Assembly: GCA_017435245.1 (NCBI GenBank)
Contig: JAFSFK010000171.1
Location: 1 to 5,604 of the forward strand
DNA from: Oscillospiraceae bacterium
GTDB taxonomy: Bacteria; Bacillota; Clostridia; Oscillospirales; Oscillospiraceae
Direction: 5' to 3'
DNA length: 5,604 nucleotides
Part shown: positions 1-5,598 of the stretch, one piece after another
Layout: each line of letters opens with the position of its first letter
How positions within the stretch are numbered: position 1 is the first letter of the stretch
The notes under the pieces: model-generated
Told to the model about the DNA's origin: nothing
The model's input: the letters and a program-made list of their open reading frames with translations, nothing else
Databases searched by the model: none
Made by a program: the position numbers and the translations under genes

Positions 1-195
1 CAGATCCTGGAGGAACTGGAAAGCCAGGATCCCAAGCCTCAGGTGGTGGTATCCCGGGAGGAAGACGATCAGGTGTCTATGATCGACCTCACCGGTCAGC
101 AGATCTGCGCCGCTCTGGAAGCCATCAGCGTGGAGACCCTGACCCCCATTGAAGCTATGAATGAGCTGTATAAGCTCAAGAAAATGTTACAGTAA
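1..195 (+). CDS. mutS: DNA mismatch repair protein MutS, C-terminal end (5' truncated by window)
   Basis: Frame 1 is open from the first base to the TAA at 193-195 and encodes the last 64 residues of a protein. The end of the peptide, with TPIEAMNELYKLKKML just before the stop, is the typical C-terminus of MutS, which recognises mismatches and small loops and recruits MutL. An acidic, Gln-rich linker contains QVSMI (codons 24-28, bases 70-84), which fits the QxSLF-type sliding-clamp-binding motif that MutS proteins carry between the ATPase and the terminal helical segment. The ATPase domain lies outside the window. The next gene starts on the last base of this stop codon, and mutL follows one gene later, which supports the identification. 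What remains is short, so the call rests on the terminal motif plus context. Confidence 0.88.
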   Translation, partial: QILEELESQDPKPQVVVSREEDDQVSMIDLTGQQICAALEAISVETLTPIEAMNELYKLKKMLQ

Positions 196-881
196 TGATG
201 AAATCTCTTCCCATTTCTTTCACAAAAGCACAGCGTAACCTGGGTTGGTTCTGGTGGATCTTTCAGCTTTTGTTCCTGCCCGTTATTCTAACCGAGGGCA
301 ACCGGTATCTGGGGAATCCCCTCTCTCCGGCAGAGCTGAATTTTCTCTTCTTCTGCCTGAATTTCGCAGGAACCTCGCTGATTTTGGGGCGCTTTACCCT
401 TCTTTCCTGCAGACACGGGCTGCGCAGACCTTTTTACACCCTGCAATCGGCTTTTCTGGGATTCGCCCTTTACTGGCTGGTTACCATCCTGCTGGGATTT
501 GGCACCAAGCAGCTCTTCCCGGATTATGTAAACCAAAACGACACATCCATCCTTCATCTGCTTCAGCAGAGTCCTGTTTTGATCACCGTCGGCACCACGC
601 TGCTGGCACCGATCGCAGAGGAGCTGCTGTACCGGGGTGTGATCTTCGGCAGCCTGCACAACCGCAGCCGGATCCTTGCCTACGCCGTATCGGCAACATT
701 GTTTTCCCTGGTTCATATTCTGGGATTCTCCCAAGACCCTGTGTTTTTTATTGTTTCCTTTGTGAATTATCTTCCCGCAGGTGTGTGCCTTGCCTGGGCC
801 TATGAACGGTCCGGTTCCATTCTGGCTCCCCTGCTGATGCATATTGCCATCAACCAGATCGGTATGCAAGCTATGAGGTGA
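195..881 (+). CDS. CPBP-family (CAAX/Rce1-like) intramembrane metalloprotease
   Basis: This is a 228-residue, mostly hydrophobic protein with several predicted membrane spans. It has the three motifs of the CPBP (Abi/CAAX protease and bacteriocin-processing) family in order: EELLYR at residues 142-147 (EExxxR), F170-x3-H174 in FSLVH, and H216-x3-N220 in HIAIN. These glutamates and histidines form the metal-type active site in Rce1-like proteases, so the enzyme looks intact. Family members act in the membrane on prenylated proteins, peptides or bacteriocins, but most bacterial members, including this one, have no known substrate. The start ATG at 195 overlaps the mutS stop by one base (TAATG). 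A second ATG at 198 is equally possible. No good Shine-Dalgarno is present, so translation is probably coupled to mutS. The stop lies 5 bases before the preferred mutL start. A protease between mutS and mutL has no obvious role in mismatch repair. Confidence 0.9.
   Translation: MMKSLPISFTKAQRNLGWFWWIFQLLFLPVILTEGNRYLGNPLSPAELNFLFFCLNFAGTSLILGRFTLLSCRHGLRRPFYTLQSAFLGFALYWLVTILLGFGTKQLFPDYVNQNDTSILHLLQQSPVLITVGTTLLAPIAEELLYRGVIFGSLHNRSRILAYAVSATLFSLVHILGFSQDPVFFIVSFVNYLPAGVCLAWAYERSGSILAPLLMHIAINQIGMQAMR
875..880 (+). promoter_or_regulatory. Ribosome binding site of mutL, within the end of the upstream protease gene
   Basis: GAGGTG, extending to GAGGTGAT, matches the 16S rRNA tail. The GAGG core lies 8 bases upstream of the ATG at 887, the usual distance. 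Both the GTG at 878 and the ATG at 881 fall inside this site and so are unlikely starts. This decides the start at 887. Confidence 0.75.
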
Positions 882-886
882 TGTTT

Positions 887-2797
887 ATGCCCAAAATCCT
901 GCAATTATCCCCCCATATCGCCAATTTGATCGCCGCCGGTGAGGTGGTGGAACGGCCTGCCAGCGTCGTCAAGGAGCTCCTTGAGAACGCTGTGGATGCC
1001 GGTGCCAGCCAGATCACTGTGGAGATCCGGGACGGCGGTATGACCTTCCTCCGGGTCACCGACAACGGCTGCGGTATGAGCGCCGAGGATGCCCGGACAG
1101 CCTTTTTGCGCCATGCCACCTCCAAGCTGCGCACCGCCGATGACCTTGCCGCCATCACTACTATGGGTTTCCGGGGGGAAGCGCTGGCTGCCATCGCTTC
1201 CGTCAGCCGGATCGACCTGTTGACCAAAACTCCCGGCAGTATCAGCGGCACCAGTCTGAGCCTGGAGGCAGGTAATATTACCGAGGAATCCGAGGCAGGC
1301 TGCCCCGACGGCACCACCATCATCGTCCGGGACCTTTTCTACAACACCCCGGCACGGATGAAGTTTATGAAATCCGACACCGTGGAGGGCGGTAAAGTCG
1401 CCAGCGCTGTACAGCTGCAGGCCCTTGCCCATCCGGAGGTAGCCTTCCGGTTTCTCCGGGATGGCAAAGAGGTCCTGTCCACCCCCGGCACCGGCGGCTT
1501 GGAAGCCGCAGTATACTGTGTCTATGGCCGGGAGTGCGGCAAGATGGTAAAGGTGGAAAGCCGCTGGGAGAATTACTCCCTCACAGGCTACGTTTCCAAA
1601 CCCACCGATGCCCGTCCCAGCCGGGCGATGCAGACCTATTTCGTCAATGACCGTCCGGTGAAATCCCGGATCCTCATTGCCGCACTGGAGGAAGCTTACC
1701 GCAACCAAATCATGGTGGGTAAATTCCCTGCCTGCGTGCTGCATCTGCATCTGCCTGCCGCAGCGGTGGATGTGAATGTCCATCCTGCCAAAACAGAAGT
1801 TAAGTTTTTAAACGAAAAGGCGGTGTTTGACTGCGTCCACTACGGCGTTCTGGGTGCCCTGAACAAGACCCCGGACCGTCCTCAGGTCCAGTTCAAGCCT
1901 CAGGCAGCACCCCAGCCGGCACCTGCCCCGGCAGCACCAAAGCAAAGCGCCAAGCAGGAGAATTTCTTCCGGACAATGACTGCCGCCGAGTATAAAACCT
2001 TCTCTGCCGCTGTCAAGGAAGCACCCCAGCCGAAGCCTGCCGCAGCCGCCGCCACCGCCAAAGCTGTGGAGCGGCAGATTCCCCCCATACTGAATCAACC
2101 GGTGCTGACCCCCGCTTCCCCGATCATCATTTCCAAACCCACACCAGCACCTGTCTCCGTTCCCAAAACGGAGCCTGCCCCCGAACCTGTACCGGAACCG
2201 GAGCAGCAGGTCTTGCCCATCCCTATGGATATCCCCTGGCGGATGGTGGGTGAGCTGTATAATTCCTACATCCTTGTGGAGCAGGGCGAGGAAGCCTTTC
2301 TCATCGACAAACACGCTGCCCACGAGCGGATCCTCTTTGATAAGCTGAAAGCCAATCAGGAGGCCATCTCTCAGCAGGTGCTATTGACCCCTGTCCCCTG
2401 CCGGCTGCGCCCCGACGGTGCTGCGATCCTGCTGAGCAACCGGGATCTTCTGGATCAGTTGGGTTTTGAGATCGATCAGCTGGGCGAGGATACGGTCATC
2501 GCCCGGCAGATCCCCATGGATCTTTCCCCGGAGGATGCTGCCGACACCTTGGAAAGCTTGGCCGCCGACCTGCTGGCAGGCAAACGGGAGGACATCTCCG
2601 CCGTGCGGGATGAACTGCTGCACACCGTGGCCTGCAAAGCCGCCATCAAGGCCGGCTGGCACACCGACGAAAAGGAGCTCTTTGCTTTGGTGAAGCAGGT
2701 AATGGACCGGGAGGACCTGAAATACTGTCCCCACGGCAGACCCATCTGCATCACCTTAAGCAAGAAGCAGCTGGAAAAGCAGTTTAAACGAAGCTGA
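887..2797 (+). CDS. mutL: DNA mismatch repair protein MutL (endonuclease type)
   Basis: The protein has 636 residues from ATG 887. That start gives the N-terminus MPKILQLSPHIANLIAAGEV, which matches known MutL starts. The N-terminal GHKL ATPase shows E30 and N34 (ELLENAVDAGA), D59-NGCGM, RHATSK at 75-80, GFRGEAL at 94-100 and GTTIIVRDLFYNTPAR at about 142-157. VHPAKTEVKF, with the ATP-contacting lysine, closes the transducer domain. A Pro/Ala-rich linker spans about 330-445. The C-terminal domain has the metal-binding endonuclease motif DKHAAHER (474-481), ACKAAIKAG (582-590), CPHGRP (614-619) and a terminal FKR, as in MutH-independent MutLs that nick the daughter strand. The metal motif is a variant of DQHAx2Ex4E, with K475 for Q and D485 for the last E. 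QVLLTP (497-502) fits the MutL clamp-binding site. The gene follows the protease by 5 bases and overlaps the next gene by one base (TGATG). Confidence 0.97.
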   Translation: MPKILQLSPHIANLIAAGEVVERPASVVKELLENAVDAGASQITVEIRDGGMTFLRVTDNGCGMSAEDARTAFLRHATSKLRTADDLAAITTMGFRGEALAAIASVSRIDLLTKTPGSISGTSLSLEAGNITEESEAGCPDGTTIIVRDLFYNTPARMKFMKSDTVEGGKVASAVQLQALAHPEVAFRFLRDGKEVLSTPGTGGLEAAVYCVYGRECGKMVKVESRWENYSLTGYVSKPTDARPSRAMQTYFVNDRPVKSRILIAALEEAYRNQIMVGKFPACVLHLHLPAAAVDVNVHPAKTEVKFLNEKAVFDCVHYGVLGALNKTPDRPQVQFKPQAAPQPAPAPAAPKQSAKQENFFRTMTAAEYKTFSAAVKEAPQPKPAAAAATAKAVERQIPPILNQPVLTPASPIIISKPTPAPVSVPKTEPAPEPVPEPEQQVLPIPMDIPWRMVGELYNSYILVEQGEEAFLIDKHAAHERILFDKLKANQEAISQQVLLTPVPCRLRPDGAAILLSNRDLLDQLGFEIDQLGEDTVIARQIPMDLSPEDAADTLESLAADLLAGKREDISAVRDELLHTVACKAAIKAGWHTDEKELFALVKQVMDREDLKYCPHGRPICITLSKKQLEKQFKRS

Positions 2798-3351
2798 TGA
2801 AAAAAATGACCTTTCGTACCTTTATCTTCGTCGCTGCCGGTTGCACCGGTATACTCACCGCCCTGGCGGCACTGGGATACGCACATTCTTCCGCCGGATG
2901 GCTGCTAAGCTGCGCCATCACTTTCGGCACTACCTTTTACCACCTTGCTATGCGTTTACTGGTGGGACACCTGATCCCCAACACCTTTGACTACCATAGC
3001 CACTGGTTTCAGCCAAAGCCTTTTGAGGCAAAGCTCTACCGGACGCTGCGGGTCAAAAAGTGGAAAGACCGGATGCCCACCTATGATCCCCGGCTGTTTT
3101 CTATGACAGAAAACACGCCGGAGCAGATCCTCAGGAATATGTGCCAATCGGAGATCGTCCACGAGGTGATCGTCCTTTTGAGCTTTATTCCTCTGCTGTT
3201 TTCCCTGCTTTGGGACAGTTTTTTCGTGTTCCTGATCACATCCATATTTGCTGCCGTCACAGACACTTCCTTTGTGATCCTGCAGCGCTACAACCGCCCC
3301 AGAGTGGAGCGGCTTATGAACAGACAGAATTCCCGGAGGTGTACACCGTGA
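2797..3351 (+). CDS. Small membrane protein of the CrtO-like (glycosyl-diaponeurosporenoate acyltransferase-like) family
   Basis: This 184-residue protein has four probable membrane spans, at about residues 8-28, 35-57, 121-139 and 141-162. Between the pairs lies a polar loop with WFQPKPFEAKLY (70-81) and KKWKDRMP (87-94). Near the end is LQRYNRPRVERL (162-173). The VRKWK-type block, the E-x-x-H segment (E119-H122) followed by a hydrophobic stretch, and the QRYNRPR signature recall staphylococcal CrtO, the last enzyme of staphyloxanthin synthesis, which acylates a glycosylated carotenoid. This was recognised from memory of the family, not from a search. No carotenoid gene is seen here, so the substrate may be another lipid or glycolipid. 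The ATG shares a base with the mutL stop (TGATG) and lacks a good Shine-Dalgarno, indicating coupling to mutL. The stop overlaps the next gene by 4 bases. Confidence 0.75.
   Translation: MKKMTFRTFIFVAAGCTGILTALAALGYAHSSAGWLLSCAITFGTTFYHLAMRLLVGHLIPNTFDYHSHWFQPKPFEAKLYRTLRVKKWKDRMPTYDPRLFSMTENTPEQILRNMCQSEIVHEVIVLLSFIPLLFSLLWDSFFVFLITSIFAAVTDTSFVILQRYNRPRVERLMNRQNSRRCTP
3335..3341 (+). promoter_or_regulatory. Strong ribosome binding site choosing a GTG start
   Basis: GGAGGTG sits with its GGAGG core 8 bases before the GTG at 3348. The same frame is open further upstream, back to an ATG at 3141, but that stretch runs across the CrtO-like gene in another frame and reads as low-complexity, cysteine-free filler. 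The site therefore sets the start at 3348. Confidence 0.75.
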
Positions 3352-3635
3352 AAAAGCTAACTGTAAAACAATTGGCCCGAATCCAGGCAGTATTCTATAT
3401 TCTGGCGGCAGGCTTTGCCATTGCCAGCTATCTGACCGAGGCAAAGGGCAGTCCCAGGCCCCTCCTGTGGGCAGCTTTTGTCTTTATCGTCATCAGCTTT
3501 ACCTGGCGCTTGGTTTTTGTCAAATGTCCACAGTGCGGTGACAGTCTTTCCAATTCCAAAAGAATTCCCGATACCTGCCCCAATTGCGGCTTTGACCTGA
3601 CAACACTTCCACAGAAGGAGAATCCAAATGAATAA
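3348..3635 (+). CDS. Small membrane protein with C-terminal zinc ribbon (paralogue 1)
   Basis: The protein has 95 residues from the GTG start, chosen because of the GGAGG at 3335-3339. It has two predicted membrane spans (about residues 12-30 and 39-57) and then a zinc ribbon made by CPQCG (C60, C63) and CPNCG (C77, C80), with 13 residues between the pairs. The gene product directly downstream has the same architecture and shares the pattern (R/Q)L(V/L)FV(K/R)CxxCGDxL...(I/L)PxxCPNCG, so the two are tandem paralogues. I do not recognise a named family. Four-cysteine ribbons after membrane helices usually serve a structural or protein-contact role, but no role can be assigned here. The 5' end overlaps the CrtO-like gene by 4 bases (GTGA) and the 3' end overlaps the next gene by 8 bases, so all three are probably made together. 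Confidence 0.85.
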   Translation: MKKLTVKQLARIQAVFYILAAGFAIASYLTEAKGSPRPLLWAAFVFIVISFTWRLVFVKCPQCGDSLSNSKRIPDTCPNCGFDLTTLPQKENPNE

Positions 3636-3933
3636 ACTCATCGATTTCGTCACTTCCAAGCTCACTGCCCAGCAAAACCACAACATCGCCAATGTTCTGA
3701 TGATCGCCGGTGTGGTGATCAACCTGTTTGATATTATGCAGAACGGCTACGTGATCAAGCTGGGTCCGGTGCTGCTGGCAGTAGCACTGGTTGGCATCGG
3801 CTTTGTATATCAGCTGCTGTTCGTCCGCTGCTCTCACTGCGGTGACAAACTGAAAGGTCTTAAGAACAAGACAAAGCTTCCTGAGCGCTGCCCCAACTGC
3901 GGCAAGCGGCTGGATATGCTGCCGAAAAAATAA
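3628..3933 (+). CDS. Small membrane protein with C-terminal zinc ribbon (paralogue 2)
   Basis: This 101-residue protein has two predicted membrane spans (about residues 20-38 and 45-66), then a zinc ribbon with CSHCG (C68, C71) and CPNCG (C88, C91). Sixteen residues separate the cysteine pairs, three more than in the upstream paralogue, and the loop is rich in lysine (KGLKNKTKLPER). All four cysteines are intact. A good AAGGAG at 3615-3620 lies 7 bases before the ATG, and the start overlaps the upstream stop by 8 bases. It appears to be the last gene of the mutS-to-zinc-ribbon operon: the next 257 bases hold no gene. The family is not recognised and the function is unknown. A shared membrane complex with its paralogue is possible, but this is inference from duplication and overlap. 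Confidence 0.87.
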   Translation: MNKLIDFVTSKLTAQQNHNIANVLMIAGVVINLFDIMQNGYVIKLGPVLLAVALVGIGFVYQLLFVRCSHCGDKLKGLKNKTKLPERCPNCGKRLDMLPKK

Positions 3934-3975
3934 ATTCCAATTTCTCGAGCAGAAGGTTAGGCGTACAATCCAACG

Positions 3976-4128
3976 CCCCCCTTGCCTAAAGGGGGGTGGC
4001 CCGGCGACAGCCGGGTCGGGGGGATACTGTACGAATTCGCCGAAAAGTATCGTATACTGATGCCTATTGCTGCAAATCCCTCAGTCAAAAATCAAAGATT
4101 TTTGACAGCTCCCTTTAGGCAAGGGAGC
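3976..4128. repeat. Palindromic MITE-like intergenic element with hairpin-forming terminal inverted repeats
   Basis: The ends are inverted repeats of 21 bases (3976-3996 and 4108-4128), identical at 17 of 21 positions including the 15-base core CCCTTGCCTAAAGGG. Each end also folds on itself: 8-bp stems 3976-3983/3989-3996 (CCCCCCTT) and 4108-4115/4121-4128 (GCTCCCTT), both with a 5-base GCCTA or TAGGC loop. Inside lie further hairpins: GGCCCGGC/GCCGGGTC at 3998-4005/4010-4017 with one G-T pair, and GTCAAAAATC/GATTTTTGAC at 4084-4093/4097-4106 with an AAA loop. An inner stem pairs 4019-4025 with 4076-4082. There is no ORF of note and no clear target duplication next to the ends. This looks like a non-autonomous mobile or structural repeat. 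The stretch 3934-3975 before it, and 4129-4173 after it, shows nothing recognisable. No hairpin here is followed by a T-run, so an intrinsic terminator for the upstream operon cannot be claimed. Confidence 0.8.
4053..4058 (+). promoter_or_regulatory. Possible -10 box (TATACT) upstream of miaA
   Basis: TATACT matches the sigma-A -10 consensus at five of six positions and lies 133 bases before the miaA start, in the centre of the palindromic element. The -35 region at 17 bases spacing (TACGAA, 4030-4035) is poor, and no extended TG is present. The box also forms one arm of a small palindrome (AGTAT-CGT-ATACT, 4046-4058). It is the only decent -10 seen in the gap, so it is listed at low confidence as a promoter that could drive miaA-hfq. 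Confidence 0.25.
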
Positions 4129-4173
4129 CTTTGGTGGAGCATCGCAACAGCTCGATAAACCGGAATTTGAAGC

Positions 4174-4180
4174 AAGGAGG
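4174..4180 (+). promoter_or_regulatory. Ribosome binding site of miaA, with ambiguous spacing
   Basis: AAGGAGG is a near-perfect Shine-Dalgarno. It lies 10 bases before the miaA ATG at 4191, slightly long, and only 3 bases before an out-of-frame ATG at 4184, too short for normal initiation. The miaA ATG is favoured because it places the P-loop at the usual distance from the N-terminus. Confidence 0.7.
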
Positions 4181-4190
4181 CATATGCCCA

Positions 4191-5126
4191 ATGAACAATA
4201 TTATATGCATTGCCGGGCCTACCGCCTCCGGAAAGACTGCGCTGGCGGTGGAGCTGGCCAAGCACCTTGGCGGCGAGGTGATCTCCTGCGATTCTATGCA
4301 GATCTACCGGGATATGAACATCGGCACTGCCAAGCCTACAAAAAGAGAAATGCAGGGCATCCCCCACTATATGCTGGATGTTGCCCATCCTACAGAGGAT
4401 TTCTCCGTCAGCCGCTACTGTGAAATGGCAGACCCCATTTTGTGCGATATTCTCGCCCGGGGCAAGACCGCCATCATCGCCGGCGGCACCGGACTTTATA
4501 TGGATGCGCTGATCCGGGGCAACGATTTTGCGCCCTGCCCCTCCACCGGTATGCGGGAAAAATTGGAAGCGCAGGCTGACCGGGAGGGTATGGAGGCTAT
4601 GCTTTCTTTGCTCGCTTCCATCGATCCCGAGGCAGCTGCCAAGCTTCACCTTGCAGACCGGAAGCGGATCATCAGGGCGCTGGAGGTCTACTATGAGACC
4701 GGCGAGACCATCACCGCTCACAATCTAAAAACCCAAGCTATTCCACCTAAATATTCTCCTGTTTGGTTTGCGTTGGAGGATGCCGACCGGACAGACCTCT
4801 ACAACCGCATTGACCGTCGGGTAGACAAGATGCTGGAAGAAGGTCTTTTAGATGAGATCCGGGCATTGCTGAGCTGGGGCATTCCGGAAAAATGTACCGC
4901 TATGCAGGCCATCGGCTACAAAGAATTTCTGGACTATCTGGCCGGTCGATGTACTTTGGAGGAGGCTGCCGACCTGGTGAAACAAGCCTCCCGCCATTAC
5001 GCCAAGCGTCAGCTGACTTGGTTCCGCAGAAACAAGGCCATCCACTGGCTTCGCCGGGAAAAAGAGCAGCACACCCAGGAAATTGTTGCCGCTGCCCTAC
5101 AGGTTCTGGCGGAATTCGACAAGTGA
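4191..5126 (+). CDS. miaA: tRNA dimethylallyltransferase (tRNA A37 isopentenyltransferase) MiaA
   Basis: The 311-residue enzyme transfers dimethylallyl from DMAPP to N6 of A37 in tRNAs that read codons starting with U, the first step to ms2i6A. Visible motifs are the P-loop GPTASGKT (9-16), [17 protein letters not shown] (33-49) with the catalytic-type D34, GIPHYMLDV (56-64), and AGGTGLY (97-103) with T100 in the active-site channel. In the C-terminal half come the tRNA-binding region [20 protein letters not shown], and the diagnostic [13 protein letters not shown]. Length and motif order are normal for bacterial MiaA. The frame is open further upstream, but the P-loop distance and the Shine-Dalgarno at 4174-4180 support ATG 4191. 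hfq follows after 53 bases, the classic order, and the two are probably co-transcribed up to the terminator at 5409-5444. Confidence 0.97.
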   Translation: MNNIICIAGPTASGKTALAVELAKHLGGEVISCDSMQIYRDMNIGTAKPTKREMQGIPHYMLDVAHPTEDFSVSRYCEMADPILCDILARGKTAIIAGGTGLYMDALIRGNDFAPCPSTGMREKLEAQADREGMEAMLSLLASIDPEAAAKLHLADRKRIIRALEVYYETGETITAHNLKTQAIPPKYSPVWFALEDADRTDLYNRIDRRVDKMLEEGLLDEIRALLSWGIPEKCTAMQAIGYKEFLDYLAGRCTLEEAADLVKQASRHYAKRQLTWFRRNKAIHWLRREKEQHTQEIVAAALQVLAEFDK

Positions 5127-5135
5127 ATCGTGCTA

Positions 5136-5149
5136 GGATATATGTATCC
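5136..5149. repeat. Short palindrome in the miaA-hfq gap
   Basis: GGATA-TATG-TATCC forms a 5-bp stem with a 4-base loop, 30 bases before the hfq start codon. It has no following T-run, so it is not a terminator. It might be a leader hairpin or a protein site, or chance; a 5-bp stem is weak evidence. Confidence 0.25.
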
Positions 5150-5179
5150 CAAAAACTTACCGAGAAAGAAGGAATACAT

Positions 5180-5407
5180 ATGTCTGAAGCAAGTAGTTTA
5201 CAGGATGCCATTTTGAATGAGGTGCGCCGTGACAAGGTTCCGGTGACCCTGTTTTTGATGAATGGTTTCCAGCTCCGGGGGACTGTCACAGGCTTTGACA
5301 GCTTTGTGGTGGTTCTGGTGAGTGACGGCAAGCAGCAAATGATCTACAAGCACGCCATCTCCACCCTGGCCCCCATTCGTCCTTTGAAGGCAGCACCCAC
5401 TGCATAA
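5180..5407 (+). CDS. hfq: RNA-binding chaperone Hfq
   Basis: This 75-residue Sm-like protein forms a hexameric ring that binds small RNAs and mRNAs in the cytoplasm. LQDAILN at 7-13 is the N-terminal helix with Q8 and D9, part of the U-rich RNA site. The Sm1 region runs from V22 to about V47 ([15 protein letters not shown], 28-42), and the Sm2 signature YKHAIST is complete at 56-62. NGFQLRG, SDGKQQ and AISTLAP resemble Bacillus-type Hfq, including the one-residue longer loop compared with E. coli. The rim patch is RRDK (16-19), with two arginines as in E. coli RRER, unlike the weaker RKEN of Bacillus. The C-terminal tail is short, about 10 residues after the Sm fold, rich in Pro and Ala. AGAAGGA at 5167-5173 is 6 bases before the ATG. 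A terminator follows 1 base after the stop. Confidence 0.97.
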   Translation: MSEASSLQDAILNEVRRDKVPVTLFLMNGFQLRGTVTGFDSFVVVLVSDGKQQMIYKHAISTLAPIRPLKAAPTA

Positions 5408-5408
5408 C

Positions 5409-5444
5409 AAAAAGGCGGCGGAGCAATGCTTCCGCCGCCTTTTT
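5409..5444 (+). terminator. Rho-independent terminator after hfq
   Basis: GGCGGCGGA (5414-5422) pairs with TCCGCCGCC (5431-5439) around an 8-base loop. AAAAA before (5409-5413) and TTTTT after (5440-5444) extend the stem to 14 bp and supply the T-run. The A-tract on the other side gives the opposite strand a T-run too, so it may also stop transcription entering from the right. Confidence 0.93.
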
Positions 5445-5482
5445 ATGTGTTAACAAATTCCGATTTAACGCTCTAATGAGCG

Positions 5483-5598
5483 AATTGAAAATTGAAAGTT
5501 GAAAATTGAAAATTATTGTATTTCCCGCAGGGAAATGATTTAAATAGTCGGCAAAGCCGACACAATCATTTTCCATTATCCATTTTCCATTTTCAATT
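5483..5598. repeat. AT-rich palindromic element with arms of 7-base units
   Basis: The left arm (5483-5518) reads AATTGAA, AATTGAA, AGTTGAA, AATTGAA, AATTATTG. The reverse complement of the right arm (5563-5598) reads AATTGAA, AATGGAA, AATGGAT, AATGGAA, AATGATTG. The two arms align without gaps at 30 of 36 positions, in the same heptad register. The 44-base core (5519-5562) holds two perfect small hairpins: TTTCCC-GCA-GGGAAA (5521-5535) and GTCGGC-AAA-GCCGAC (5547-5561). No ORF is present. It resembles the non-coding MITE-like repeats of gut Clostridia. The window ends 6 bases past the right arm, so its outer limit and any target duplication cannot be judged. A hairpin CGCTC-TAAT-GAGCG (5469-5482) abuts the left edge. 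Confidence 0.8.

Noticed and set aside
878..886. GTG 878 or ATG 881 as the mutL start
   Set aside because: Both lie within the GAGGTGAT ribosome site. The conserved MutL N-terminus begins at ATG 887.
905..1783. Long minus-strand open frame (292 codons) opposite mutL
   Set aside because: It is wholly antisense to a clearly conserved mutL segment, and its Gly/His/Gln-rich translation resembles no known domain. High GC and codon bias readily leave such frames open.
3141..3347. Upstream extension of the first zinc-ribbon gene to an ATG at 3141
   Set aside because: The extra residues overlap the CrtO-like gene out of frame, and a strong GGAGG places the start at GTG 3348.
3934..4130. Intrinsic terminator for the mutS-to-zinc-ribbon operon
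   Set aside because: Several GC-rich hairpins occur, but none is followed by a T-run on the + strand. Termination may occur here by another route but cannot be shown.
4092..4721. Minus-strand frame of 209 codons opposite miaA, running into the repeat
   Set aside because: It is antisense to the conserved MiaA catalytic half and has no recognisable motif or ribosome site. It is a shadow frame.
5483..5517. CRISPR-like or promoter reading of the TTGAAA-rich repeats
   Set aside because: The 7-base units have no spacers, so it is not CRISPR. Several TTGAAA boxes look like -35 elements, but no good -10 follows at a proper distance and no gene is visible downstream.
5286..5576. Minus-strand frame of 96 codons crossing the hfq terminator
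   Set aside because: It reads through a palindromic repeat, the terminator stem and antisense hfq. No protein-like features.
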